DNA from: Pigmentiphaga litoralis
GTDB taxonomy: Bacteria; Pseudomonadota; Gammaproteobacteria; Burkholderiales; Burkholderiaceae_B
Direction: 5' to 3'
Length of the DNA stretch: 64,000 nucleotides
NCBI RefSeq assembly: GCF_013408655.1
Contig: NZ_JACCBP010000001.1
Coordinates: 4,092,001-4,156,000, forward strand
Shown here: one piece after another, positions 1 through 8,189 of the stretch
How the letters are laid out: the number at the start of each line of letters is the position of its first letter
Numbering within the stretch: position 1 is the first letter of the stretch
The notes under the pieces: model-generated
What the model saw: the letters and a program-made list of their open reading frames with translations, nothing else
Told to the model about the DNA's origin: nothing
The model's database searches: none
Position numbers and translations under genes: made by a program

Positions 1-102
1 GATGCGGTCGCCAGTTCGTCGGCCGAGTTCGCTACCTTCCTGGCCAAGGAAAGCAGCGTGTGGGGCGGGCTGACCAAGGAACTGGGCATCAAGTGGGATT
101 GA
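1..102 (+). CDS. C-terminal end of a Bug/TctC-type periplasmic receptor (partial)
   Basis: An open frame enters from the left edge and stops with TGA at 100-102. Its 33 residues end in ...EFATFLAKESSVWGGLTKELGIKWD. The pattern of a helix with FLxxE, a W-G pair and a short hydrophobic end is typical of the C-terminus of Bug (Bordetella uptake gene) solute receptors of tripartite tricarboxylate transport, and the complete copies in this window end in the same way. The TGA overlaps the ATG of the next gene by one base, suggesting translational coupling. The ligand cannot be judged from this fragment. Confidence 0.75.
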   Translation, partial: DAVASSSAEFATFLAKESSVWGGLTKELGIKWD

Positions 103-1004
103 TGTCGATGACGTCGATGCAAATTCTGGATGCGGGTGCCGCCGGCGCGATGGCTGATGCGGTAGCCGATGTTGCGGGTTCATCTGCCGTGCATGCCGCG
201 CAGGCTGGCCTTCATTCCCTTTCCGGACATACCGTGACGCATGGCGATGTCCGAATCGCCGTTGCGACCTGCGGCAGTGGCCCGGCCATCGTGCTGCTGC
301 CGTCGCTCGGCCGGGATGTGGAAGACTTCTTTCCGATCGCGCCGTTGCTGGCCGCGCGCGGCTATCGCGTCGTGATGCCCAGCCCGCGCGGCATGGGCGA
401 CAGCACCGGCCCGCTGACCGGCATCACCCTGCATGACTTCGCCAACGACATTGCCGCCGTGATCGCGCACGAAGGCTCGCGGCCTGCGCTGGTCGCGGGG
501 CATGCCTTTGGCAACTGGGTCGCGCGCAATACGGCGATCGATCATCCGGACCGGGTCGCAGGCGTGGCTGTGCTGGCGGCGGCGCACAAGGATTTCCCGC
601 GCGAGTTGCGTGCCCATATCGATGGCGCCATGGACGTTAGCCTTGCACGGGATCTGCGGCTGGCCCATCTGCGCGCGGCCTTCTTTTCGGCGGGTGGCGA
701 TCCGTCGCCCTGGCTCGACGGCTGGTATCCCGATGTCGCGCGCGCACAGCGCGCCGCGTCGGCCGCCACGCCGGTGGCGGGCTGGTGGACGGCGGGCAGC
801 GTGCCCGTGCTGGACGTGCAGGCTGCCAATGATCCCTTCGCGCCCGCCAGTGGCGCGCATCTGCTGCGTGAAGAACTGGGCGGGGATCGCGTTACGGTGC
901 GCGTGGTGGGGCCGGCGGGTCATGCCTTGCTGCCCGACCAGCCTGCGGCGGTTGCCGAAGCCCTCGCGGACTTTGCCGACAGGATCCTGCCAAAAAATCC
1001 CTAG
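102..1004 (+). CDS. Alpha/beta-hydrolase fold protein with Ala at the nucleophile position
   Basis: About 300 residues with the alpha/beta-hydrolase core: a strand and oxyanion region (AIVLLPSLGRD), the MPSPRGMGDS turn, a nucleophile elbow, an acid strand (VPVLDVQAANDPF) and a C-terminal His (GPAGHALLPDQP). The elbow reads VAGHAFG, so the residue that is normally Ser, Cys or Asp is Ala (residue 135, codon 504-506). Classical ester hydrolysis is therefore unlikely; a lyase-like, cofactor-free or non-catalytic role is possible. The frame is open upstream from 60, but ATG 102, overlapping the previous stop, is chosen because the upstream part overlaps the Bug gene. It probably shares a transcript with the flanking Bug genes. 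The substrate is unknown. Confidence 0.8.
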   Translation: MSMTSMQILDAGAAGAMADAVADVAGSSAVHAAQAGLHSLSGHTVTHGDVRIAVATCGSGPAIVLLPSLGRDVEDFFPIAPLLAARGYRVVMPSPRGMGDSTGPLTGITLHDFANDIAAVIAHEGSRPALVAGHAFGNWVARNTAIDHPDRVAGVAVLAAAHKDFPRELRAHIDGAMDVSLARDLRLAHLRAAFFSAGGDPSPWLDGWYPDVARAQRAASAATPVAGWWTAGSVPVLDVQAANDPFAPASGAHLLREELGGDRVTVRVVGPAGHALLPDQPAAVAEALADFADRILPKNP

Positions 1005-1052
1005 ACCGCTAATCAAAAACCTATAACAACTCAATCAGAAAGAGAGACGCCC

Positions 1053-2057
1053 ATGTCCAAGAACCGCCCTTCCCTGCGCCGCCGCAGCCTTGCCGCAAGC
1101 CTGCTGGCTATTCCTGTCATCAGTGTGCTGACGTTTGCCGCCGCCCCCGCGCACGCCGCCTATCCGGAACGCGCCGTCCGCCTGATCGTGCCCTTCCCCG
1201 CCGGCGGCGCGGCCGACATGATGGCGCGCAGCCTGGCGCAAAAACTGTCGGAACAGCTGGGCCAACAAGTTGTGGTCGACAACCGGGGCGGCGCGGGCGG
1301 CACCACCGCGGCCGAAGCGGCCACGGCCGCCAATCCCGACGGCTACACGCTGTTCTTCGGCACCATGGGCACGCAGGCCATCAACCCGGCCCTGTACCCC
1401 AAGCTGCGCTACGACCCGGTCAAGGACTTCGAGTACGTCAGCCTGACCCACACCACGCCACGCGTGCTGGTCGTGCACCCCTCGGTCGACGCGAAGACCG
1501 TGCAGGAACTGATCGTCCTGGCCAAGAAGAATCCGGGCAAGCTCACCTACGGGTCGGCCGGCAACGGCAGTTCCAGCCACCTGTCGGGCGCCCTGTTCGC
1601 GTCGATGGCCGGGGTGGAAATGCTGCACATCCCGTACAAGGGAAGCGCGCCCTTGCTCAACGATTTGATCGCGGGCCGCCTGTCGATGACCTTCGATTCG
1701 TATGCGGTGTATGGCGAGCACATCAAGAGCGGCAAGGTCCGCCCGTTGGGCGTGACCAGCATTACCCGCATCACCAGCGCGCCGGATATCCCGACCATTT
1801 CGGAATCGGGGCTGAAGGGCTATGACGTGTCGAACTGGCTGGGCCTGCTCGCCCCCAAGGGCACGTCGCCCGACGTCGTCGCGCGCCTGAATACTGCAGT
1901 GGTCAAGGCTGCGTCCGACAAGGCCATGCGCGATCACCTGGCCGCCAGCGGCATCGAAACCACGTCCAGCACCCCCGAGGCCTTCAAGGCGCTGGTCGTG
2001 AAGGAAATCCCGAAGTGGGCGGAAGTGGTGAAGAAGTCCGGCGCGACAGTGGATTGA
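1053..2057 (+). CDS. Bug/TctC family periplasmic solute receptor
   Basis: A 334-residue protein of normal Bug length. It has a Sec signal peptide (basic start KNRPSLRRRS, hydrophobic core LLAIPVISVLTFAAA, cleavage near AHA). The mature start YPERAVRLIVPFPAGGAADMMAR is the hallmark Bug motif (P-x-[RK]-P-[IV]-R-x-[IV]-V-P-x-x-x-G-G). LHIPYKGSAPLLNDLIAGR is the conserved mid-domain motif. Bug proteins bind carboxylates in the periplasm for TctAB-type transporters or for signalling; no TctA or TctB is encoded in the window. An AGAGAGA ribosome-binding site precedes the ATG. The stop codon is the first base triplet of a tandem repeat. Confidence 0.93.
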   Translation: MSKNRPSLRRRSLAASLLAIPVISVLTFAAAPAHAAYPERAVRLIVPFPAGGAADMMARSLAQKLSEQLGQQVVVDNRGGAGGTTAAEAATAANPDGYTLFFGTMGTQAINPALYPKLRYDPVKDFEYVSLTHTTPRVLVVHPSVDAKTVQELIVLAKKNPGKLTYGSAGNGSSSHLSGALFASMAGVEMLHIPYKGSAPLLNDLIAGRLSMTFDSYAVYGEHIKSGKVRPLGVTSITRITSAPDIPTISESGLKGYDVSNWLGLLAPKGTSPDVVARLNTAVVKAASDKAMRDHLAASGIETTSSTPEAFKALVVKEIPKWAEVVKKSGATVD

Positions 2058-2124
2058 CGCGGCCGGAGTGATGCGGTGGGAGTGATGCGGTGGGACTGAC
2101 GCGGCCGGACTGACGCGGTAGAGC
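2055..2124 (+). repeat. Five 14-bp tandem repeats starting at the stop codon
   Basis: Five consecutive 14-bp units start at 2055, 2069, 2083, 2097 and 2111 with the form TGAYGCGGYNGRAS. The first unit begins with the actual TGA stop of the Bug gene and every unit begins with TGA. Because 14 is not a multiple of 3, the TGAs fall in all three frames. A diverged copy starts at 2153 (TGACGCGGCAGGCT). Confidence 0.92.
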
Positions 2125-2165
2125 GGATGCTCCAGCCCTGACCATTCTGAACTGACGCGGCAGGC

Positions 2166-3437
2166 TCAACTGCCGTGCTTGGGAAACCCTGCGCGGCCTG
2201 CCCACGCCACCAGTACCGCAGCAGCCAGCAGCACCACCAGGACCGGCGCAAAGGCGTCCATGCCGAGCCGGTCCAGCAGCACCCCGCCCAGCAGGCCACC
2301 GCCTGCGATCGCCAGATTCCACACCGTCACCAGCATGGACTGTGCGACGTCCGCGGCGTCGCCCGCCGCCTTGGCCAGCGCCGTCTGGAACAGGGTGGCT
2401 GCGCCGCCGAACGCCAGTCCCCATGCGCCCACCGCAGCGTAGACCAGCAGCGGCACATCACTTGCCACCCCCAGCGTGCACGCCGCCAGTCCGAACATCC
2501 CCGTGCTGACGAGTGTCAGCGTGCGCAGATGACGATCGATCAGTACACCGATGATCCAGATCCCGAGCAGCGACATCATGCCGAACACCAGCAGCACGGT
2601 GTCCGTGCGGCCCGGCATGCCCGATGCGGCCAGGAAGGGCGCGATGTAGGTGTAGAGCAGGTTGTGCGCCAGTGCAAAGGCCAGCACCACGAACAGCACG
2701 GTGCGGATGCCCGGCAAGCGGAACACGTGACCCAGCGCCAACCGCTTGCCCGAGGCCTGGCCCGCAAAGTCAGGCACCTTGATCCGCACCCAGGCCAGCA
2801 CGATCAGCGCGAGCACACTCATGATCCCGAAGCCGACGCGCCACCCCAGCATGGCGCCCAGGAAGGCGCCCGCGGGCACGCCCAGCGACAAGGCCAGCGG
2901 CGTGCCGACCATGGCAACCGCAATCGCGCGGCCCTTCTGGTGGTCGGGCACCATGCGCGCGGCATAGCCTGCCAGCAGCGCCCACACCAGGCCGGCGGAC
3001 ACCCCGGCCACGAAGCGCGCCGCCATCGTCAGTGCAAAGCTGGTCGAGAACGTCGTGATTGTGTTGGCCACGACAAAGCCCGCCATGGCCGCCATCAGCA
3101 AGGGCCGGCGCCGCACGTTCTGTGTCGCCAGCGTCAGCGGCACTGCGGCGAGCAAGGACCCGAGCGCGTAGATCGTGACCGTCTGGCCGACCCAGGCCTC
3201 GGACACGGCAAGTCCTGCAGCCATCTGCGGCAGCAGACCTGCCGGCAGGGCTTCGGTCAGGATGGTGATGAAGGCGGCCAGCGCAAGCGCCAGCAGGGAC
3301 GCGAGCGGCAGGCGGTCGGCGTGATCGGGCGTGCGAGATGCGGGCGTATGTGATGCGGGCGTGCGTGATGCGGGCGATGCCCGCGAGGTGTGTTCTGCAG
3401 ACACCTCGGAACAGGTCGGGGTAGCGGGTGATGACAC
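2166..3437 (-). CDS. MFS transporter, DHA1 (arabinose-efflux-like) family
   Basis: A 423-residue inner-membrane protein with about 12 hydrophobic helices, such as LASLLALALAAFITILTEALPAGLLP and AVGAWGLAFGGAATLFQTALA. It carries the efflux-type helix 1 motif (T-E-x-L-P-x-G-L-L-P) and a loop QNVRRRPLLM after helix 2. The closest known group is the AraJ/YdhP-like DHA1 efflux family, so proton-driven export of a drug or metabolite is the best guess. The first ~42 residues are polar and contain five-residue repeats (ASRTP/ASHTP/ASRTP) encoded by 15-bp DNA repeats; a start downstream of them is possible. It is divergent from the LysR gene at 3555, its probable regulator. Confidence 0.88.
   Translation of the reverse strand: MSSPATPTCSEVSAEHTSRASPASRTPASHTPASRTPDHADRLPLASLLALALAAFITILTEALPAGLLPQMAAGLAVSEAWVGQTVTIYALGSLLAAVPLTLATQNVRRRPLLMAAMAGFVVANTITTFSTSFALTMAARFVAGVSAGLVWALLAGYAARMVPDHQKGRAIAVAMVGTPLALSLGVPAGAFLGAMLGWRVGFGIMSVLALIVLAWVRIKVPDFAGQASGKRLALGHVFRLPGIRTVLFVVLAFALAHNLLYTYIAPFLAASGMPGRTDTVLLVFGMMSLLGIWIIGVLIDRHLRTLTLVSTGMFGLAACTLGVASDVPLLVYAAVGAWGLAFGGAATLFQTALAKAAGDAADVAQSMLVTVWNLAIAGGGLLGGVLLDRLGMDAFAPVLVVLLAAAVLVAWAGRAGFPKHGS
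3327..3371 (+). repeat. Three in-frame 15-bp repeats in the MFS N-terminus
   Basis: Units at 3327, 3342 and 3357 share the pattern GGGCGTRYGNGATGC. They lie within the MFS coding region on the minus strand and encode the repeated pentapeptide A-S-[RH]-T-P. The unit length keeps the frame. Confidence 0.85.
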
Positions 3438-3520
3438 GCTGGAACTCCATCTTCAATGATCGTTGCCGCCACGATAGTCAGTGGGCGATTAAAGAAAAAG
3501 TGGGGTAGAGTTCCGCGTTG

Positions 3521-3540
3521 TGCGGACATGCGTGTCCGCA
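3521..3540. promoter_or_regulatory. Palindrome between LysR and MFS genes
   Basis: TGCGGACA and TGTCCGCA form a perfect 8-bp inverted repeat around a 4-base centre, directly before the ribosome-binding site (GGAGGTG at 3544) of the LysR gene. It is a candidate operator or a leader hairpin for the divergent pair. No ligand or regulator is proven. Confidence 0.55.
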
Positions 3541-3554
3541 ATCGGAGGTGACAG

Positions 3555-4463
3555 GTGGACAGTCTGAACGGGTTCGTGGTGTTCGTGCAAGTGGCCGATA
3601 CGCGCAGTTTTGTGGCGGCCGGGCGGCAGCTGGGTGTGTCGGCCTCGGCCGTCGGCAAGAGCGTCGCGCGGCTGGAAGACAAGCTGGGCGTGCGCCTGTT
3701 TCACCGCAGCACGCGCAGCATCACCCTGACCGCCGAAGGCCTGCTGTTCCTGGAACGCAGCCGCCGCATCCTGGCCGAGATCGAAGCGGCCGAAATGGAA
3801 CTGTCAGCGACCACCGCCGCGCCGCGCGGCCGGCTGCGTGTCAGCCTGCCGCTGGTCAGTGAACTGATGCTGCCGATCCTGGCGGACTTCATGCGGCAGT
3901 ATCCCGACATCGAACTCGACCTGGACTTTACCGATCGGCTCGTGGACGTGATCGAAGAGGGCTTCGATGCGGTGGTGCGCACTGGCGACCCGACCGATTC
4001 GCGGCTGTCTGCCCGCCGCCTGGGCGCCTTCCGGCAGGTCATCGTTGCGGCGCCGGATTACCTGGCACGGCGCGGCACGCCGCGCGTCCCTGAAGACCTG
4101 CTGGCGCACGACTGCTTGCACTACCGCTACACCCACACGGGCAAGGTCGAGCCTTGGCCGCTGCGCCTGGCTGACGGTGCGCCCAGTCTGGATCTGCCGA
4201 TCGCGATGGTGTGCAACAACTGCGAGACGCGGGTGTGTTTTGCGGAACGCGGGCTGGGCATTGCCTGCCTGCCCGACTTTGCGGTGCGATCCCATCTTGC
4301 CGATGGCCGGCTGGTGGTCGTGCTGCCGGAACACGTGGGCCGCACCGGCGCGTTTCATGTGCTCTGGCCGGCCAGCAAACACCCGTCACCCAAGCTGCGC
4401 GCGCTGGTGGACTACCTGAGCGCGCACGTGTTTCCGACGAGTCCGGAGATCACCGCCCCTTGA
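3555..4463 (+). CDS. LysR family transcriptional regulator
   Basis: A 302-residue protein. Residues 1-60 form the LysR winged helix (FVQVADTRSFVAAGRQLGVSASAVGKSVARLEDKLGVRLFHRSTRSITLTAEG, read in pieces) and the rest is a periplasmic-binding-like effector domain (RGRLRVSLPLVSELMLPILADFMRQYP). The start is GTG, placed by GGAGGTG four bases upstream. It is divergent from the MFS exporter at 3437, the usual LysR-target arrangement. Its 3' end overlaps the convergent crotonase gene by 14 bases. The effector is unknown. Confidence 0.92.
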   Translation: MDSLNGFVVFVQVADTRSFVAAGRQLGVSASAVGKSVARLEDKLGVRLFHRSTRSITLTAEGLLFLERSRRILAEIEAAEMELSATTAAPRGRLRVSLPLVSELMLPILADFMRQYPDIELDLDFTDRLVDVIEEGFDAVVRTGDPTDSRLSARRLGAFRQVIVAAPDYLARRGTPRVPEDLLAHDCLHYRYTHTGKVEPWPLRLADGAPSLDLPIAMVCNNCETRVCFAERGLGIACLPDFAVRSHLADGRLVVVLPEHVGRTGAFHVLWPASKHPSPKLRALVDYLSAHVFPTSPEITAP

Positions 4464-5253
4464 ACTGCGGCTTGCGCTTTTCCATGAAGGCGCGCATGCC
4501 TTCCTTCTGATCTTCACTGTCGAACAGGCGTTCGAACGCGCGCCGTTCCAGCGCCAGTCCGGCATCCAGACTCGCATCGCCACCAAAGCGGACCACTTCA
4601 CGAATCGCCTTGACCGCAAGCGGAGGCGCATCGGCAATCTGCGTTGCCACGGCCAGCGCGCGTTCCAGCGCCTTGCCATCCGCCACCAGATCGCTGACCA
4701 GGTTCGCGGCATGAAAGGCCGACGCCGGAATGCGTTCTCCGGTCAACGTCCATAACAAGGTCTTGTACGACCCCGCCGCGCGCAACACGCGCTGCGTGCC
4801 GCCCGCGCCCGGCATGATTCCCACGCGGATCTCGGGCTGCCCGAAGCTTGCGCCTTCCGCCGCAATCACGATGTCGCAGGCCAGCGCCAGTTCGCATCCG
4901 CCGCCCAAGGCATAGCCTTCGACCGCGGCGATCACCGGCTTGCTCAACCCCTTCAGTACACGGAAGACCTTGTCGGTGTCGAGCAGCACGTGATCCGTCG
5001 GCCGCATGTCCGACATCTCGACGATGTCGGTGCCCGCCACGAAGTAGCCGCCCGCGCCGGTCAATACCACGCAGGCCACCTGCGCATCGGCTTCAAAGGC
5101 CTGGAAGGCCTCGACCAGTTCCTGCTTCACCTGCAGGTTCAGCGCATTCTTGCGTTCGGGCCGGTCGATGGTGACGATGCCCACCCTGCCCTGCCGCTCG
5201 GTGCGCACCAGGCGGGATGCCGATTCCGCTGTCGTCGTCATGGCCTCATTCAC
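4450..5253 (-). CDS. Enoyl-CoA hydratase/isomerase (crotonase) family protein
   Basis: A 267-residue crotonase-fold protein. The oxyanion-hole segment is FVAGTDIVEM, and GYALGGGCELALACDI carries the first catalytic Glu (E121). GQPEIRVGIMPGAGGTQRV carries the second (E141). Both acids of a true hydratase are therefore present. It acts on a CoA thioester in the cytoplasm. It is the last gene of a leftward operon with GST, a second crotonase and a class III CoA-transferase. Its ATG overlaps the end of the GST gene by 8 bases. A second Met at residue 5 could also be the start. Confidence 0.92.
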   Translation of the reverse strand: MNEAMTTTAESASRLVRTERQGRVGIVTIDRPERKNALNLQVKQELVEAFQAFEADAQVACVVLTGAGGYFVAGTDIVEMSDMRPTDHVLLDTDKVFRVLKGLSKPVIAAVEGYALGGGCELALACDIVIAAEGASFGQPEIRVGIMPGAGGTQRVLRAAGSYKTLLWTLTGERIPASAFHAANLVSDLVADGKALERALAVATQIADAPPLAVKAIREVVRFGGDASLDAGLALERRAFERLFDSEDQKEGMRAFMEKRKPQFKGR

Positions 5254-5860
5254 CCAGGTCGGGCGACGTGTCGCGGTAGGAATCCCGTGCTTCTACCGTG
5301 GCGAACCATGCCGCCAGCTTCGGCGCGCGCGCACGCCATCCAAACGCATCGAAGCGGAAATCCAGGTAGCCCAACGCACACGCGACGGCCACGTGGCCAA
5401 TGGCAAAAGGCGTTGAAGCCAGTGCCTCGGCCTCGCCATCCAGCAGCGCCAATGCAGCGATCGTCTTGGTTTCGAACGCCGCGATCAGCACGTCGGAACG
5501 CGACGCGTCGCTGCGTTCACGTTCATTGCGCCACAGGATTTCGGCATCGAGCATGCCGTCGCCCAGGGCCTGCCAGCGCAGCGCGGGCCACTTGGCGTCG
5601 CCCGTCGGAAAGAAGGTGCCGCCCGCCCTGTCGTTCAGGTACTCGCAGATCACCACCGAGTCGAACAAGGTGGACCCGTCATCGAGCACCAGCGTCGGAA
5701 TCTTGCTGAGCGGGTTGTCGCGCATCAAGGCTTCGTTGGGCTTGAGCATCGCGGCCACGGAACGCACCTTCTCGAAGGTGTCGAGCTGGCCGGTTTCCTG
5801 CGCAACGATCATGACCTTGCGCACATACGGCGACTTGGGAGACCAGTGCAGTTTCATCAT
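5246..5860 (-). CDS. Glutathione S-transferase family protein
   Basis: A 204-residue protein with a GST thioredoxin-like N-terminal domain (KLHWSPKSPYVRKVMIVAQETG) containing a Ser candidate for thiol activation. The cis-Pro loop NPLSKIPTLVLDDG is followed by the glutathione-contacting TLFDSVVICEYL. An all-helical C-terminal domain follows. The length is normal for the family. Placed between two crotonases, it may conjugate or isomerise an intermediate, but this is inference. The start at 5860 has GGAGACCC just upstream on the minus strand. Confidence 0.9.
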   Translation of the reverse strand: MMKLHWSPKSPYVRKVMIVAQETGQLDTFEKVRSVAAMLKPNEALMRDNPLSKIPTLVLDDGSTLFDSVVICEYLNDRAGGTFFPTGDAKWPALRWQALGDGMLDAEILWRNERERSDASRSDVLIAAFETKTIAALALLDGEAEALASTPFAIGHVAVACALGYLDFRFDAFGWRARAPKLAAWFATVEARDSYRDTSPDLGE

Positions 5861-5872
5861 GGGTCTCCGGAA

Positions 5873-6637
5873 TCAACGGCCCGTGAACACGGGCGCGCGT
5901 TTTTCAACCACCGACCGCGTTGCTTCGCGCGCGTCTTCCGTCATCATCAGGCGGGTGCTGTACTGCTGTTCAAGTTCATAGCCTTCATCCACCGGCATGG
6001 TCTCGATACGGTTCAGCGCTTCCTTCATCAGCCGCAATCCGATCGGGCTTTTCTTGGCAATGACGCCAGCCAGATCCATCGCGGTCGGCATCAGGCGGCG
6101 CGGGGTCACGACCTGCTCGACCATGCCCACCCGATGCGCTTCCCAGGCGCTGATCGGCTCGCCCGTAAAAGCCATCAGGCGCAAGGTGCCCTGCGGCACC
6201 AGGCGACCCGTATGCGCGCCGCCGCCACAGCGGCCGACGTTGATCTCGGGCATTGCAAAGGTCGCTTTTTCAGATGCGATACGGATGTCGCTGGCGCCTG
6301 CCAGCACGCAGCCCGCGCCCAGCGCCGGACCATTGACGGCCGCGATCACCGGCACCTTGCAATGGCGGATCGCCTTGAAGGTGGCGCGCACGATGCTGGC
6401 GCGATGCGGGTCTTCTTCGGGCGTGGCGGCCAGAAATTCCTGCAGGTCCAGACCCGCGCAGAAAGCCTTGGTGCCCTTGGCGGTAAAGACCACCACGTTC
6501 ACGTCATCCATCGTGCTGATCTCGTCGAACACACGGGTGATTTCGGCGTAGCGCGCCAGCGTCAGCACGTTGACGGGCGGGTAGTCCAGCGTGACGGTGG
6601 CAATACGGTTGGCTTTCTCGACGATGATTCCGTCCAT
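5873..6637 (-). CDS. Enoyl-CoA hydratase-like protein lacking one catalytic Glu
   Basis: A 254-residue crotonase-fold protein with the oxyanion segment AFCAGLDLQEF and the motif NGPALGAGCVLAGASDI. At the position of the first catalytic Glu there is Val (V111); the second Glu is kept (E131 in AMPEINVGRCGGG). Loss of one acid is common in crotonases that act as isomerases, hydrolases, decarboxylases or C-C lyases rather than hydratases. It lies between the CoA-transferase and GST genes in the same leftward operon, which suggests sequential steps on an acyl-CoA. The exact reaction is not deducible. Confidence 0.9.
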   Translation of the reverse strand: MDGIIVEKANRIATVTLDYPPVNVLTLARYAEITRVFDEISTMDDVNVVVFTAKGTKAFCAGLDLQEFLAATPEEDPHRASIVRATFKAIRHCKVPVIAAVNGPALGAGCVLAGASDIRIASEKATFAMPEINVGRCGGGAHTGRLVPQGTLRLMAFTGEPISAWEAHRVGMVEQVVTPRRLMPTAMDLAGVIAKKSPIGLRLMKEALNRIETMPVDEGYELEQQYSTRLMMTEDAREATRSVVEKRAPVFTGR

Positions 6638-6687
6638 GGGGTCTTCCTGTCTCGATGTCGTTATAGGGGGATGAGGGGGGAGTCGGA

Positions 6688-7917
6688 TCAGATCGCGCCC
6701 GACGCGCGCAGGGCGGCAATGCCGTCGTCGTCGTAACCCAGGTCGCGCAGGATCTTGTCGGCATGCTGACCCAGCAGCGGCGGCGGCAGATCGTACTGGA
6801 TCGGCGCATCGCTGAAGCGGATCGGGTTGGCCACCTGCGGCACGTCGCGGCCCGATGGATGCGGCAGATGCATCAGCATGCCGCGGTCGCGCACCTGCGG
6901 ATCTTCAAAGACTTCGGGCACGGTGTTGATCGGGCCGCAGGGCACGCCCACGCGGTCCAGCGCGGCCGTCAATTCGGCGCGCGAATAGCCCGAGAACGCC
7001 TCGTCCAGCATGGCCTTCAGTACACCGATATTCCGTACACGTTGCGCATTGGTGGCAAAGCGTTCGTCGCGCACCCACTCTGACTTGCCCAGCACCTCGC
7101 ACAGGCGCGCGAACTGGCCGTCGTTGCCGACCACCAGGATCACGTTGCCGTCATTGCAGCGGAACACGTCCTGCGGCTGGATGTTCGGATGGGCATTGCC
7201 ATTGCGCTGGGGCACCTTGTCGGACACCAGGTAGTTCATGGCCTGGTTGGCCAGGGTCGCGACCTGCACGTCCAGCATGCCGATGTCGATGGTTTCGCCC
7301 TGCCCTGTCTGGTCGCGCCGCGCCACCGCAGCCAGCACGGCCACGGCCGTGTACATGCCCGTCATCAGGTCGACGATGGGCACGCCCACCTTCTGAGGAC
7401 CGCCGCCGGGCTGGCCATCCCGCTCGCCCGTCACGCTCATCAGGCCGCCCATGGCCTGGATCAGGAAATCGTAGGCGGGCTGGTCGCGGCGCGGGCCGGT
7501 CTGGCCAAAGCCGGTTACCGAACAATAGATCAGCTTGGGATTGATCGCGCGCAGCGACGCGGCGTCCAGGCCATACCGCGCCAGCGTGCCGGCCTTGAAG
7601 TTTTCCAGCACGATGTCGGCGTTGGCCGCCAGTTCGCGCACGACCTTCTGGCCATCCGGGTGATCCAGGCTGACGGTGATCGATTGCTTGCCCCGGTTCA
7701 CGGCCAGGTAGTAGCCGGCTTCGGCGGTATCGCGGCCGCCGGCATCTTTCAGGAAGGGCGGCCCCCAGGACCGCGTGTCGTCGCCCGCGCCAGGGCGTTC
7801 GACCTTGATCACTTCGGCGCCCAGATCGGCAAGCAATTGACCTGCCCACGGCGCGGCAAGGATACGACTCAGATCGAGCACCTTCAGGTGCGATAGTGGC
7901 CCACGACCGGCATTCAT
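6688..7917 (-). CDS. Class III CoA-transferase (CaiB/BaiF/formyl-CoA transferase family)
   Basis: A 409-residue protein with family landmarks: VLDLSRILAAPWAGQLLADLGAEVIKVERPGAGDDTR in the N-terminal Rossmann part, YYLAVNRGKQSITVSL, ENFKAGTLARYG and CSVTGFGQTGP. The catalytic Asp that carries the acyl anhydride is D183 in VPIVDLMTG. It moves CoA between carboxylic acids in the cytoplasm. As the first gene of the leftward operon it would activate the acid that the crotonases then process. A palindrome at 8103 lies about 190 bases upstream and may control it. Confidence 0.93.
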   Translation of the reverse strand: MNAGRGPLSHLKVLDLSRILAAPWAGQLLADLGAEVIKVERPGAGDDTRSWGPPFLKDAGGRDTAEAGYYLAVNRGKQSITVSLDHPDGQKVVRELAANADIVLENFKAGTLARYGLDAASLRAINPKLIYCSVTGFGQTGPRRDQPAYDFLIQAMGGLMSVTGERDGQPGGGPQKVGVPIVDLMTGMYTAVAVLAAVARRDQTGQGETIDIGMLDVQVATLANQAMNYLVSDKVPQRNGNAHPNIQPQDVFRCNDGNVILVVGNDGQFARLCEVLGKSEWVRDERFATNAQRVRNIGVLKAMLDEAFSGYSRAELTAALDRVGVPCGPINTVPEVFEDPQVRDRGMLMHLPHPSGRDVPQVANPIRFSDAPIQYDLPPPLLGQHADKILRDLGYDDDGIAALRASGAI

Positions 7918-8102
7918 TCGACGATGTCTCCGGCGGCAGTCGGTGCTGCCGCGATGATTTGGGGGGCGATGGCGCCCGGTTCACTCGAAGTGTGCAATTC
8001 GGGGCTGCGGAAAGGCAGCCCGGGGCGGATCAAACCTGCTATGCATAGTCCGGCTGAACCCGCGCAAACCCGCATGGGCGCTGGAAAACCCCAGGATTGA
8101 CA

Positions 8103-8116
8103 GATTGTCGACAATC
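8103..8116. promoter_or_regulatory. Perfect 14-bp palindrome, probable FCD-GntR operator
   Basis: GATTGTCGACAATC is self-complementary over 14 bases. Operators built around TTGTCGACAA or TTGTATACAA are typical of FCD-domain GntR regulators, and such a regulator is encoded at 10283 in the rightward operon. The site lies in the 272-base region between the divergent CoA-transferase and TauD genes. Control of both operons by that regulator is inferred. Confidence 0.65.
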
Positions 8117-8189
8117 CTAAAAACTGGCCTGAATCACACGCGGGCCGGGGTCATTCCGCCACCGCGTCCCTGTCATCAGGAGACGACCC

